The position numbers were made by a program, and so were the translations under genes. Below, one piece after another: positions 35,141 to 47,094 of a DNA stretch of 64,000 nucleotides. Origin of the DNA: Lycium barbarum. Taxonomy: Eukaryota; Streptophyta; Magnoliopsida; Solanales; Solanaceae. Numbering within the stretch: position 1 is the first letter of the stretch; the number at the start of each line of letters is the position of its first letter. Where the stretch lies: positions 60,727,821 to 60,791,820 of the forward strand of contig NC_083346.1 of the NCBI RefSeq assembly GCF_019175385.1, given 5' to 3'. The notes under the pieces are model-generated. The model was not told the origin of the DNA. It made no database searches and saw nothing but the letters and a program-made list of their open reading frames with translations.

Positions 35141-35640
35141 CTCATAGAGGCGGTGCCCAATCAAGCCACGGTACTTCCCATGGTTCTAGAGGTGTGTCCC
35201 AGCCAGCTAGAGGTGGTACTCAGAGTGTGAGAGGAGGATCCCAGACTGGGTGTGGTCAAGCCTATTGTAACTCATTTCCTGGTAGGCCCGAGGCTGAGGC
35301 CTCAGATGCTATGATCTCAGGTACCATTTATGTCCGTCATAGAGCAGCATCTGTATTATTTGATCCTGGATCCACTTATTCGTATGCATCTATATTTCAT
35401 GGCGTTGGTTGGGATTTACCCTGTGATAGCATAGATATACCTGTTCATGTGTCTACTCCAGTCGGATATTCTGTGGTTGTTGATCGAGTATACCGGTCTT
35501 GTTTAGTTACTTTTATGAGGTACGACACTTAGGTAGATCTGATGATTCTAGATATGGTGGACTTTGATATTATATTGGGAATGTCCTGGCTTTCTCCTTA
35601 TCATGCGATCTTGGACTATCATGCCAAGACAGTCACTTTA
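35141..35640 (+). pseudogene. Protease domain of element F
   Basis: The catalytic motif region reads FDPGSTYSYAS (around 35360-35390) and the C-terminal part [19 protein letters not shown] lies at ~35570-35630. A TAG at 35530-35532 separates the two parts. The stretch before it is Gly/Arg/Ser-rich, the usual linker after the knuckle. Confidence 0.85.
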
Positions 35641-36849
35641 GCAATGCTGAGCATTCCTAGGCTTGAGTGGAGAGGTACTCCTAGTCCCTCTCCGAAGAAG
35701 ATTATTTCTTTCCTTCGGGCGAATAAGTTAGTAAGTAAGGGGTGTTTAGCGTATTTAGCGCTTGTTCGTGATACGACTGTTGCATCTCCATCCCTTGAGT
35801 CTATCCCTATTGTGAGTGAGTTCGCGGTGGTATTTCCGTCAGATTTGCTGGGTATGCCACCCGATCGTGACATTTATTTCTGTATCGACGTGGACCCAGG
35901 TACTCGTCCTATTTTCATCCCACCATATCGGATGGCTCCTGCCGAGTTGAGAGAGCTTAAGGAACAATTACAAGATTTATTGAGCAAGAGGTTCATTAGA
36001 CTGAGCGTCTCCCCTTGGCGTGTTCCTCTTTTATTTGTGAAGATGAAAGATGGGACCATAAGGATGTGTATTGATTACCGCCAGCTGAACAAGGTCACTA
36101 TTCAGAACAATTACCCTATGCCCCGTATTGATGATCTGTTTGATCAGCTTTATGGTGGTTCGGTGTTTTCGAAGATCGATTTGCATTCCAGATGTCACCA
36201 ATTGAAGATCAAGGCAGAGGATATTTCGAAGACAGCATTTCGGACGACATATGGCCACTATGCGTTTCTAATGATGTCTTTTGGGCTTACTAATGCCCCG
36301 ACTGCATTTATGACTTTGATGAATGGCATCTTTAGGCTGTTCCTTGATTCTTTTGTGATTATGTTTATTGATGACATCTTGGTGTATTCTAAGAGTAGAG
36401 TGGAGCATTAGGGCCATCTTCGTACCGTCCTTGGGTTGTTGAAGAAACATAGCTTGTTTCCTAAATTTTCTAAGTGTGAGTTCTGGTCGGAGGCTGTAGC
36501 ATTCTTGGGCCATGTGGTGTCCAAGGAGGGGATTACAGTTGACCCACAGAAGATTGAGGTTGTGAGGGGTTGGGCGAAGCCCACTACTGTTACCGAGATT
36601 CGTAGTTTTGTGGGTTTGGCCAGTTATTACTGTCGCTTTGTGAAGGGTTTTGCTGGCATTGCTTCGTCATTGACCAGATTGACTCAAAAGGATGTTCCCT
36701 TCGAGTGGACGGATGATTGTGAGGAGGGCTTTCAAAAGCTCAAGCTTCTGTTGACCACAACCCAGATCCTAGCCTTACTTGTGGAGGGCAAGGACTTCGC
36801 TGTCTATTATGATGCTTCCCGTATAGGTTTGGGTGCGGTGTTGATTTAG
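35641..36849 (+). pseudogene. Reverse transcriptase of element F
   Basis: The RT fingers and palm are readable in one frame: [53 protein letters not shown] and the catalytic [10 protein letters not shown] (~36364-36393) with both Asp retained. A TAG at about 36409 interrupts after the palm; the thumb ([29 protein letters not shown]) continues in the same frame. It would copy the RNA into DNA in the cytoplasm if intact. Arg-Cys in place of Gly-Tyr in the SGYHQ motif is a substitution at a conserved spot. Confidence 0.9.
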
Positions 36850-37170
36850 GAGGGTAGGGTGATAGTATATGCCTCCGGTCAATTAAAAGTTCACGAGAAG
36901 AATTACCCTACCCATGATTTAGAGTTGTTGGCCATAGTGTCCACCTTGAAGCTTTGGAGGCATTACTTGTACGGTGTCCATTGTGAGGTTTTTACCGATC
37001 ACCATAGCCTTCAACATGTGTTTACTTGGAGAGATCTTAATTCCAGGCAATGCCGATGGATGGAGCTCCTGAAGGACTATGAAATATCTATTCTGTATCA
37101 CCCTGGTAAAGCCAATGTGGTGGTTAATGCCTTGAGTCGCAAGGCAGTAAGTATGGGAAGTTTAGCGTGA
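36780..37170 (+). pseudogene. RNase H domain of element F
   Basis: It begins [14 protein letters not shown], has an in-frame TAG at about 36847 (CAG in relatives), then [23 protein letters not shown] and [15 protein letters not shown]. The key acidic residues of the YYDAS, DLEL and TDH motifs are kept. Confidence 0.88.
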
Positions 37171-38150
37171 TTGATTATTTTCGAGCGCTCGTTGGCTATG
37201 AAGGTTCAGACTCTGGCCAACAGTTTTGTCCATCTTGATATTTCAGCCCCGGGCATGATTTTGGCTTGTACAGCGGAGAGGCAATTATTATTGGATAGGA
37301 TCAAGACTCATCAGTTTGAGGATGCCTAGTTGAGTAAGATCTGATATAGGGTTTCGAGGGGTGAGGCCAAGGAGGCCGTGATTGATTATGAGGTAATTTG
37401 AGGATTACAGGACGTGTGTGCGTTCCTCGTGTTGGTGGTCTGATTCAGTTGATTTTATCTGAGGCCCACAACTCTCACTATTCCATTCATCCGAGAGTGA
37501 CTAAGATGTACCGTGACTTGAGACAGCACTATTGGTGGCGCCGTATGAAGAGAGATGTAATTGATTTTGTGGCTAAGTGTGGAAATTATCAACATATAAA
37601 ATATGAGCACCAGCGACCTGGTGGGGTGCTTCATAGGATGCCCATTCCCGAGTGGAAGTGAGAGAGGATTATCATGGATTTTGTCAGAGGACTTCCGAAG
37701 ACCCTTGGCAAGTTTGATTCTATTTGGGTGATAGTAGATCGGTTGACTAAATCTGCTCAATTTGTTCTGGTTCAGGTTTCCTATACCGTAGAGAAGTTAG
37801 CCAAGATGTATATTTGGGATATTATGAGGTTGCATGGGATCCTTATTTCTATTACATCCGATCAGGGTACTATCTTCACTTCCCAATTCTAGAGAGCATT
37901 TCATGACTAGGTGGGTACCCAATTGGACTTTAGTACAACTTTCCATCCCCAGACCGATGGCCAGTCCGAGTGGACCATTTAGGTGCTCGAAGACATGTTG
38001 AGAGCGTATGTTATTGACTTTGGTGGTCATTGGGATCAACACTTACCCTTGGCGGAGTTTGCATAAAACAACAGTTATCATTCGAGTATTAGTATGGCGC
38101 CTTTTGAGGCTTTATATGGTAGGAGGTGTAGATCTCCAATTGGTTGGTTA
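37171..38150 (+). pseudogene. Integrase of element F
   Basis: The zinc-binding domain (37398-37661) shows HNSHYSIHPR and then CGNYQ: the second Cys of the C-X2-C pair is Tyr, so zinc binding is lost. The core shows MDFVRGLPK, IVDRLTKSAQF, SDQGTIF and, after two TAG codons near 37890-37910, HPQTDGQSE in reading. The region ends with PFEALYGRRCRSPIGWL near 38100-38150. 37171-37397 is a broken linker. Confidence 0.85.
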
Positions 38151-38239
38151 GATAGGTTCGAGGTTCGACCTGGGAGCACGGATCTAGTGAGAGAGTCCCA
38201 GAGTTATTCAGGCCAGACTCGTGGCAAAAGATTTATGCG

Positions 38240-38660
38240 GGCCAGAAGGTACGGGACTTGAAGTTTGCCATTAGTGATCAGGTTCTATTGAAGGTTTCCC
38301 CCATGAAGGTTTTTATGAGATTTGTTAAGAGGGCAAGTTGAGCCCTAGATACATTAGCCCGTTTGAGATAATGGATTGTATCTGTGATGTTGCTTATGAG
38401 TTAGCATTGCCGCCAGGCTTGGCGGGAGTTCACCCGGTCTTTCATTTTTCGATGCTGAAGAAATACCATGCCGACGGTACCTACATTTTCTGTTGGGATT
38501 CATATTGCTTGATGAGAATTTTAATTATGAGGAGGAGCCTATCGCGATCTTAGATAGGCAAGTTCGGAAGTTGAGGTCCAAGAAGATTGCTTCTGTGAAG
38601 GTGCAATGGAAGCACCGTCCTGTGGAAAAGGCTACTTGAGAGACTGAGTCCGATAAGTAT
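38240..38660 (+). pseudogene. Integrase C-terminus and chromodomain of element F
   Basis: It includes KVSPMKVFMRF and, after a frameshift, [25 protein letters not shown], then DRQVRKLRSKKIASVKVQW and a decayed ATWE region where a TGA replaces Trp. After 38660 there is only 3' interior without a clear polypurine tract; CTCGAGGACGAG near 38721 is a leftover of the conserved pre-tract hairpin. Confidence 0.82.
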
Positions 38661-40328
38661 AGCTGATATCCCCAATTACTCACTGATTCAGGTATTTCCC
38701 TACTTTCCTTTTTTTCCTTTCTCGAGGACGAGTTACGGTTCAATTGGTTTTTTGATGTAACGACCTGCTTGGTCGTTATAGTTCTTTAGGCATTTTCTCC
38801 TACTCCCGAGCATTTATTAGCTTCCTCTTTGACTCGAGGGGACCGTTGATATGCTTCCCGAGGTATCTAGATCGAATTCGGGTAACTATGGTAAAAATAG
38901 TAAAAAGGGTTGACCCGAAGTTGACTTTTGGCCAAATGGACCTTTTTCGGAGTCTCGTCAATTTCGAGAGGTTCGGATGGTCATTTAGAACCTGTGTGTA
39001 TTTGGTTCGGTTCGCAATGCATTCAGATGTATTTCGGGATAGAGGATGGGAGATTCGAATTAGGCATCGGGGGTTGACTTGGTCAACGAGGCCTCCGTTG
39101 GGAATTCTGAGACCACGAGCGCGTTCGCAGCGTATTTTTGTATGGGTTTAGGTGGTTGGGTTGCGAGCAGATGGCCTCGGGAATAACCCGAAAATTCGAT
39201 TGAGGACTTAGAAATTATGGGAATTCTGGTGTCTAGTGCCCGCGGTGGCGGCACCAGAGCCGCCCCAGCGGCACCGCTGTGGCAGTGTGATGACCACCGG
39301 GGCGATAATGCGTAATAGGGACCATACCGCTGGGGTGGTTTACCAGCCGCCGTAGCGGCATTCCAATCGTTGTGGTGGTGACGACAGTTATATTTCATTA
39401 AATGTGTCTTAAATAAGTCTTAGACCCTCATTATTTCAAATCTGGATATTGGAGCTTAGAGAAACCGTTCTTGGAGGTAAATTGAAGAAATTCTTGGATG
39501 TAAACTTTACTAAATCCTTTGCCCTTCCTTAATCACAATCATTCTAGATTCTTTCCTTTCGTTTAACATTTCCCTAGAGATGGAATTTGAAGGAGGATTT
39601 CGGGAAACTATTCCCTTACGGTCATATATGATAAATCGATGATGTTAATGCCAAAATTTGATGAATCTAAGCTTATTGATCATATATCTCCCACTTTTAA
39701 CATTGGATTTCGGATTTGGAGACTTAGGGGTTATACCCAATTTGGGGGTTTTTACTTGAATTCATATTTAGACCAATTCTTGGGTTAAATCAACAATTAA
39801 TGGTTGGGTTAGGATTCCCTAGTACTTAATTTTGTATTTTGCCCGCGAATTTTTCATTTTGCCCTTATGGGCCCATTTCCCCAATTTCTAGGGTTAAAAT
39901 GGACCTAATTGATATCATAGCAATATTAGTATCATTCTTCATGATTTCTAATTTAGAATTGGATTATGCTTAGACTACTTTGGTTCTAAGCTTCAGAGGA
40001 AGGGCAAAGCAACAGACTGACTTGTTAGTGTTGCGGTTCGACAGTCCAGGTAGGTTATGGTTTATTTTTATGAGATTTTGTATAGTGAATCACATATTTA
40101 GATTATGAGGTCGGAGACAGTATGTGAACCTTTAGGTATGAAGTTGGGAAGGACATTGCCTTAGGTTGGGCCTTGACATGTGTCGGGACTAACCACACAG
40201 TTATGTGTGTTGATTGACTAATTGTGTTGTCTTGATGCCATGTGTAGTTGATAGATATCGAGTCCTGTTTGTCGTCCTTATTTGGATAGGATGGACATAC
40301 CGTTGTTAGTATTTGTGCTTGATATATG

Positions 40329-40480
40329 TTAGCGTACCCACGGTTGATACTTGAGATTACTGATATGTGTTGGCGTACCAACTGTTGGTACTTGACTTGA
40401 TATATAATTGGCATACCCAGTGTTGGTATTGTGATGTGATGCGTTGTTGGCATACCTTGTTGTGGTACTTATGATATTAA
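40329..40480 (+). repeat. ~39-bp tandem repeat in the F LTR
   Basis: Units beginning TTGGCGTACC or TTGGCATACC start at 40329, 40370, 40408 and 40447 (spacing 41, 38, 39). Each holds a second GTTGGTACTT word. Confidence 0.75.
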
Positions 40481-40537
40481 ACCTGATTGTTGATTGTTGA
40501 CATATACATTGTACGCATTCTCTCTTATTCATGCATG

Positions 40538-40880
40538 GCCGATACCCGACGATGATTCGGTATCGTTGATTGAGCGAAAATGATATTTGATAAACTCTTT
40601 TGTTGAATAAATGTGAAAAGTCTGATGTCCAAAGATCCATTCTAGAATCGTTGCTTATGTGAAACTGATATCGGACAAACTCTTTTACTTGAGTGATCGT
40701 GAGAAGGCCGATATCCGAGGTTCAATTCCGAAATCGTTGATTTGTTAATGATATTTGACAGACTCTTTTAAGTGACTGTGAGGTGGCCGATATCCAATGG
40801 TTATATTCAGGTATCATTGTTGCATGGCCGATTCCGATGTTATCCCAGAATTCTTGTTAGTGGATGGACTCTGTGGGTCC
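40538..40880 (+). repeat. ~85-bp tandem repeat in the F LTR
   Basis: Units beginning GCCGATATCCGA or variants start at 40538, 40620, 40707 and 40796 (spacing 82, 87, 89). Each contains an ATCGTTG word and a GATATTTGA.A.ACTCTTTT word. The 5' LTR remnant keeps the last two units (from ~33150). Confidence 0.75.
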
Positions 40881-41787
40881 CTCAGGGTGGTGCCAGTGAG
40901 ACTCCCCCTGTGAGCAATTAGCCGGGGTCCGTCTGTCTGTTGGGCAACGATCCAGGACGGGTGGCACTTAGACTTCGCGAGTCAAGGTGGATTGTGCTAC
41001 CGAGACGTCTATATTTCCGTCCGGAGTACATGTGTACACCTCATTTGCATAGCACGGCATGGCATTCATACCATTATTGCACTGGATTGCATTATTACTT
41101 GATCAAGTGTGGTGATGACTGGATTGTGATGTTTTTGTTGTGATGATGGATTGTGTCGATTCTATAGCAGTGATCAGATTGGATCGGGTATACCCGGACT
41201 TATCATATTGGGGTTTAGATGCTTACATAGGTGATGAAGGATACTTGGTTGTGATCACATTGTCTTATACTTGTTAGATTCCTTGCTTATCTGCTTTATT
41301 TTCTGAATTGTGTCAATTATACTTAGTCGGCTGATGATGCCTACCAATACTGTTGTTTGTAGTAACCTGCACTTGTTGCATTCTTTTATGAATGCAGAGT
41401 ACCAGATCATATCTACTTCTGTGACCCGTGGCTAATCGACTCTTCAGCTTCCACTTGAGCTTTCCAGGGTGAGCATGGCGTCTGCTGACCTCGAAGACTA
41501 TTCTATTACTTATGTCTTGCTTTCCATTCAGAGACAGGATTTGAGACTACTTATGTATTATTATTCAGACTTTAGTATTCGGATTTAAATGCTCTTGTAT
41601 GACCAGACCAGATACTGGGGTGGAGTTCATTTACTTCCGCACTTGTTAACATTATATTATATGGTGAGACTTACGTTATGTTACTTTTTCCGCTATTTTC
41701 TATTATTGTGAATGTTGAGCTAAGGGTTCGCCTACCGAGGTGGAAAAGGTAGGTGCCTGCATGACCTAGGCTAAAAGGGTCGTGATA

Positions 41788-43081
41788 GTTTCCAGGAGAA
41801 ATTGTTGACCATACCGGACATGAATTGGGCTACTTTGTGAGATCAAAAGATAAAGATAAACCTTGGTGGATGAGCACTAGTTCTAGAAATTTCTCAGTAT
41901 AAAGTGAATGGGAACTCCGTTGGCAAAAATATCATGTATCACAATATTGTGTTAAATTTTGGATAAAAGGATTGCCATACAAAGTGTTATTTTTTCTGTG
42001 GAGGATTTGGTTCTAACAATTGCCAGTTGATGAGGTGTTGATGAATGTGCGGATCTCAATAGTGTCAAGATGTTGTTGTTGTTGTTATGTTCAACAGGAA
42101 ACAATAGACCATCTCTTCATTACAGGTCCATTTGCAAGTAAAGTATGGAGGTATTTTGCAACGACTGCAGGTATTGCAGGGCCTTTTTTTCAGACTAAAC
42201 AAACAATCTCGACTTGGTTGATTGCATAATATGTTGCAAGACTGAAACCATTGTATCAAGCTGCCCTAGCTTTAGTTATGTGGCAAAGTTGGAAAAGCAG
42301 GAACACAATTAGGCATGGTGGAAAAGTTTCTCACAACAAGGTGATTCATGATATTAATAGAAATGTGCATTTGCTAGCACAAAAGAAGTATCCTTGGCTG
42401 CAGAATTTTCCAAAATTCTAGCCTTTTATGATTCACTCTTTGGAAAGTTATAGGGTACCATTATTATACAAGCAGGTAGTGTGGAAGCCTCCAAGTTGTG
42501 GATATTACAAGTGTAATACAAATGGTGCTTCAAGAGTTAATCTAGGGCAAAGTTCAACAACATTTTGAGTAAGGAATTATACTGGTGATTTCATATATGC
42601 AAAGGCAAGAAGATTGCCAAATACAACAAACATCATTGCTAAAGCTGTAGCTATTGAGGAAAGGGTCAAATACTGTACCGCACACAACTACTGCCTTTAA
42701 TAGTTGAGACTAATTCTTTAACGATGAAGAAGGTGTTCGATGGAATATGGAAGGTACCTTGGAGTATTGCTCTGATAGTTAAGAGGATCCAATGCTAGAG
42801 AAATGAGAAAGAGGTTCAAGTGGAACATGTATAGAGTGGGAACTGTTTGGCAGATTTTTTTGCTAACCTGGTTTTTGGTATTGTAGGTACAATACAATAT
42901 AATCATTTTCAGGAAGTTCAATCTCAAGGAAGAAGATTAATCAACATAGAAAAAGCTCAACTACCAAATCTCAGAATCAGATGCACATTTAGACAGTTCT
43001 ACAATCGGTGAATTCTGATGGAAAGGGAATAAACTATAAATAGCATTATCTTCATTGTGTGGTATCAACTGATGGTTAAAT
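41788..43081 (+). pseudogene. L1-type LINE ORF2, 3' end
   Basis: Frame reading gives PWWMSTSSRNFSV, KGLPYKVLFFLWRIW and ETIDHLFITGPFASKVW with a Cys-rich cluster. This is the zinc-binding domain found after the RT of plant L1 LINEs. Then VVWKPPSCGYYKCNTNGASR and NCLADFFANLVF mark an RNase H-type domain. Frames contain several stops and small shifts. The last stop is TGA at 43009-43011, followed by ~70 bases before the H LTR. The endonuclease and RT parts are missing, either by 5' truncation or because F inserted here. Confidence 0.82.
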
Positions 43082-44762
43082 TGTTACACCTTGGAAAATT
43101 TCCCATTAACGTACAGTGAATAGGCTAGCGAAGGGCACGACGTATACGATGTTTTGATAAGTAAGAAATAGCATTTGATGATCCTAACCTAGATTCAAAG
43201 ACATTTGACGTAAGGGGAAAAGGTTGTCAAGGAAAGCAAAGGATATGCTGCGTGTCGGGTAAAAATTATGAGCGACAAGTTAATGATGGCTTAAAGATGT
43301 TTCGGAGAAGAGTGATAACGCCCCTTAGATTGGTATTGAGGTGTTAATCAAGTGTCGAGAAGGTTCCATAAGGATTGGAGATCAAACGAGTCGACGAGAA
43401 CGAGTTTCGGAGAGCTGGGCATTATACGGCCAAACATACTGGCCGTATACAACATACGGACCGTATGTCTAGCCGTATGTCCTGCCCAGAATTAGGGTCT
43501 TCACTGGACCAGATCTACGGCCAGACATACGGTCAGTATAAATTATACGGACCGCGTATGTTGGTCCGTAGAATCTGGTCGGGACATATTTTAAGTTGAT
43601 ATAAGGACCTCTCTCCCATTTAATTCATTTCATTTTCCACTCTCCACACTTCAAGAAACCTCGAGAATTCTCTCCACTCTCCATCCACAAGAAACCAAGA
43701 GAAATCTATGATCAACTACATTGAACCCACAAAATCCAAGAAATCCCGAAGGAAGTGAGCTAGGGTTTTTCTGCAAGAAGAGAATTCCCCCTCAAGGCTT
43801 ATTCTTCAATTATATAAGGTGAGTTTATGATCATTCCTTGTTGTTTAAGGTATTGAAAGTTAAAAACACTTATATTGCAGAAAGATATAGAAAATGGGTC
43901 ATAATGTGGGAATAGTGTCATTGTTGAGTGGTAGTTTGGGGTGAATTATGAATATTGGTATATTGTGATTATAAGTCCGCTATGAATGACATTTAGAACA
44001 TGGGGTAAGTATTATGTGTGAGCAAACGCGGTAGTGAACTAAAACCACGATTATGGAGAAATTGGAATGAAATGGCGAAATGCGGATAATGTAGATGGAT
44101 GATGATTGTTGCTTATTATATTGTAAACGTTGTTATGGATGTTTGGAAGTTGATATATGATATGGAGAAAGTAGAAGAAACAAAGGAAATGCTGCCCATT
44201 TTTCCCAAGAAATAGTAACACGTTCTTATAGTCGATTAACTAATGTTGATGCGAATCCTCTTGAAGGTAGAAACGCGAGCATCGAAGGGGAATGATCAAG
44301 CGATAAAACTGCTAAACAAAAGAGGTATGTAAGGCTAGTCCCTTCTTTCTAAGGCATGATTCCTATGATATGAATCTTCTGAATTTTCCATAATCTTCCT
44401 AAATAGAGGAACTATGAGTCCATGACTGTAATGAGCTATATATGTATGAGATATGACGAGCAAGATGATGGTGATGATGAGTTAAGTATAAAGAATCCTA
44501 GAGTAAATTAAGATGTCCATGAAGCTAAAGATTCTAAGTATGGTCCCATTGATGCTTTTCCTTGTGTACACTCACCTTAAAATGTTAGTTCCTCCAAGGT
44601 GAGATATGTGTTGATGATTACTCCATAATATAATCGGGGGTTCACGACCTTATGTCACCCAGACATAACCATAGTTGCCTTCAAGTTTTAATGTATGTTT
44701 CGATGACAAAGGTATAGTGATGCTAAGTCATGATATGCCAATGATATGTACAATAATGTAAG
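43082..44762 (+). mobile_element. 5' LTR of element H, first part
   Basis: It starts TGTTACACCTTGG. U3 carries a dense cluster of TACGGCCGTA-like palindromes (43414-43565) followed by GATATAAGG (~43599), a likely TATA box. It is interrupted at 44762 by element G, with the remainder at 53035-53924. Total LTR length is about 2.57 kb. Confidence 0.88.
44758..44762. repeat. Target site duplication, left of element G
   Basis: GTAAG, repeated at 53030-53034. Confidence 0.93.
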
Positions 44763-44899
44763 TGTTACACCTCGGAAATTTTTCCGTACTTGGGTGATGA
44801 GTAGAACAATGAAGGGCTTGAGTGTATGATGTTTTACTAAGTCAGGAATGGCTAATTATGAATTATTGGAAATAAGAAAGTGGCAGAGAATTTTCAGCT

Positions 44900-45170
44900 C
44901 AGTGGTCGTAAAGGGCACTATACGGCCCGTAAAGTGATTTACGGACCGTATAGTGCAATCGTCCTCTAGCTGTCCAAAAATTTCAAGTTTTGTCAAAGTG
45001 TTGAAATGGCTAAAAAACGACTTGGAGGACGGCCCGTAAACCTCGGTCGTAAACTGCCATGTCCCTTAGCCAAACTTTCTGTTTTTGAAATGCTTAAAAA
45101 TGATCGCGGAGGACGTACCGTAAACCACAATACGGTCCATAAACTGTGGTTTACGACCATTGTTCATTCC
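44900..45170. repeat. Palindrome cluster in U3 of the G LTR
   Basis: Repeated short inverted repeats of the type TTTACGGACCGTA and TATACGGCCCGTA, in several arrangements, sit 30-300 bases before an ATTAAAAGG box. Equivalent clusters occur in C (22814-22868), D (29005-29250), H (43414-43565), I (60098-60250) and the G 3' LTR (51868-52130). The arms are kept while the spacing varies. Confidence 0.8.
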
Positions 45171-46339
45171 GACAATTTTTCATTAAAGATCAGTTTTGTG
45201 ATTATTAAAAGGAACTTAGGCTTCATTTCATTTCATTTTTCTTCCATATAACTCAAGAATGCTCTAGAACTCTCCAAATATTTCCTCCATAAGAATTCAA
45301 GAGAATCAAAGGGAACATCAAGATCAACACCACTAAATTCACGAAAACAAGTGTAAGATCACATCAAAGGATCATCTAAGTCAAGAAATCCTTAAAAGGG
45401 TGGAACTAGGGTTTTGGCTAAGTGAAGTATTTCAACTCAAGGCCTGTTCAATCATCATTTAAGGTATGTTTCATGACTATACCATGTGATTCAAGGTATT
45501 GGAAGGCTTAGATACTTAAAATATAGAAGAACATAGGAATGGGTCATTATTGAGTGAATAGTGACATAAATGAATGATAGTGGAATTGAATCATGAATGT
45601 TGAAGTGTTGTGAGTACAAATACGATATAAATGATGTTTATAACATGAAACAAGTAGTAAATGCACGAAGGCACTAAGGTGAGCTATAGGGAGAAATATG
45701 GGAAAATTGGAGGGAAATGGTGGATTTTGCTAATGGTGCATAAATGATGATTTTGATTGCGATATTGCGAATAGCATTGTGAATGTTGGGGGTAGATATA
45801 GAACATTGGAAAAGTAGTATAAACGAAGGAAGTACTGCCCAAATTTTCCTAGAACTAGCGATTCGTTCTTGTAGTTAATTAACTAATGTAATACGAATTC
45901 TCTCATGAAGGTGACGACGTGGTATCGAAGGAGAATAAGTGGACAACAACTTAGCTAAACGGTAAGGTATGTGAGGCTAGTCCTTTCTTTCTAATGGCAT
46001 TAATCTTATAGTCTGAATTACCATCTTTCCATGAGCTCCTACATTCCAAAAAGTTAAATGCCCATATGAGATAAGTTATACGGTATGATGATGCTAGGAT
46101 GATGATGATGTTAGTCCTTGCCTACACTCACCTTATGTACTAGTCCTTTCAAGGTGAGGCAGAATGTTCGTAATTGCTCCATAAAGCAATCGGGGGGTCA
46201 CGACCTTACATCACCCCGATAGAGTAAAGTTGTTCTCAAACCTTACGCATGTGCTACGATAAGATAAGTATTTTACAATGAGTACATTATGATAATTATT
46301 TTATGATAAGCATGGCATGAGCATTGCATACCAGGCCTA

Positions 46340-46435
46340 GTTGGCCGGGCAGACACCGCTTCGGCGGGCGGCGATACGGATACACCACGACCTTCGGGCG
46401 TGGGCAGACACCACTAGTGGGCGGCATGAGATGGT
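46340..46435. repeat. Hairpin ladder in the G LTR
   Basis: Consecutive short inverted repeats: GCCTAGTTGGC (46335-46345), ACCGCTTCGGCGG, CACGACCTTCGGGCGTG and CCACTAGTGG, joined by GGGCAGAC or GGGCGG spacers. The same series is found in the D, K, H, I and G 3' LTRs with changed loops and partly compensated stems. Confidence 0.75.
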
Positions 46436-47094
46436 ACCCCAGACGCGGGAGGCCTGGACGCGGTCTTATATTACTGATTGTCACACCGTTCCGACATGGG
46501 CGGGCAGCTTTCATATGATGCATACATGTTATGATGATAAGTATGAGTAAGACAGCATGCATTATTCCATTTATGATTATCGGTCAGATCCATATGCTTT
46601 ATATTGATGCCTTTATTCATTGGTCATGCCTCTCATACTCAGTACAATATTCGTACTGACGTCCCTTCTTTGGACGCTGTGTTCATGCCCACAGGTAGAC
46701 AAGGAGGCGAGCTTGATCCAGATACTTAGGAGCTGTCAGCTGTTGAGAGCACTCCATTGTTCGGAGGTGCTTATGATTTCTCTTTGGTATATATGTGTAT
46801 ATATTTTGGGCACGACGGAGTCTTGTTCCGTCTATGTATTCATTATGATAGTAGAGGCTCGTACATGTGTAGTGTGGGTCAGGTGGTCCCAAAAGATGCT
46901 ATTATTATGTATATATTATTTTGATGGCCGAGAGGCATATGTATATAAAGTAATTATGTTTTGATACAAATTATGTTTCCTATACTTTCATGCGTAAAAC
47001 TGGCAAAAGATCATTAAATGAGTAGCAGAGTGAGCGGTGCTCGGTATCTAGCTCTGGGTACCCGTCGCAGCCCCTAGTTGGGTCGTGACAGAAT

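Larger units (their letters stand above)
38753..41787 (+). mobile_element. 3' LTR of element F
   Basis: The LTR starts at TGATGTAACGACC (or at the internal TGTAACG, 38756) and ends CGTGATA. It is about 3.0 kb. It contains GC-rich palindromic motifs (39240-39380), a ~39-bp tandem repeat (40329-40480), an ~85-bp tandem repeat (40538-40880) and no hairpin ladder of the D/G type, so it is a different LTR family. ORFs inside have no family signature. Confidence 0.87.
44763..47090 (+). mobile_element. 5' LTR of element G
   Basis: It runs TGTTACACCTCGG...GGGTCGTGACA, 2328 bp. It has TTACGGxCCGTA motifs at 44900-45170, an ATTAAAAGG box (~45198), the hairpin ladder (46340-46435) and the double hairpin (46638-46678) near the 3' end. 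ORFs at 46324-46964 are translations of these structured segments. Confidence 0.93.
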
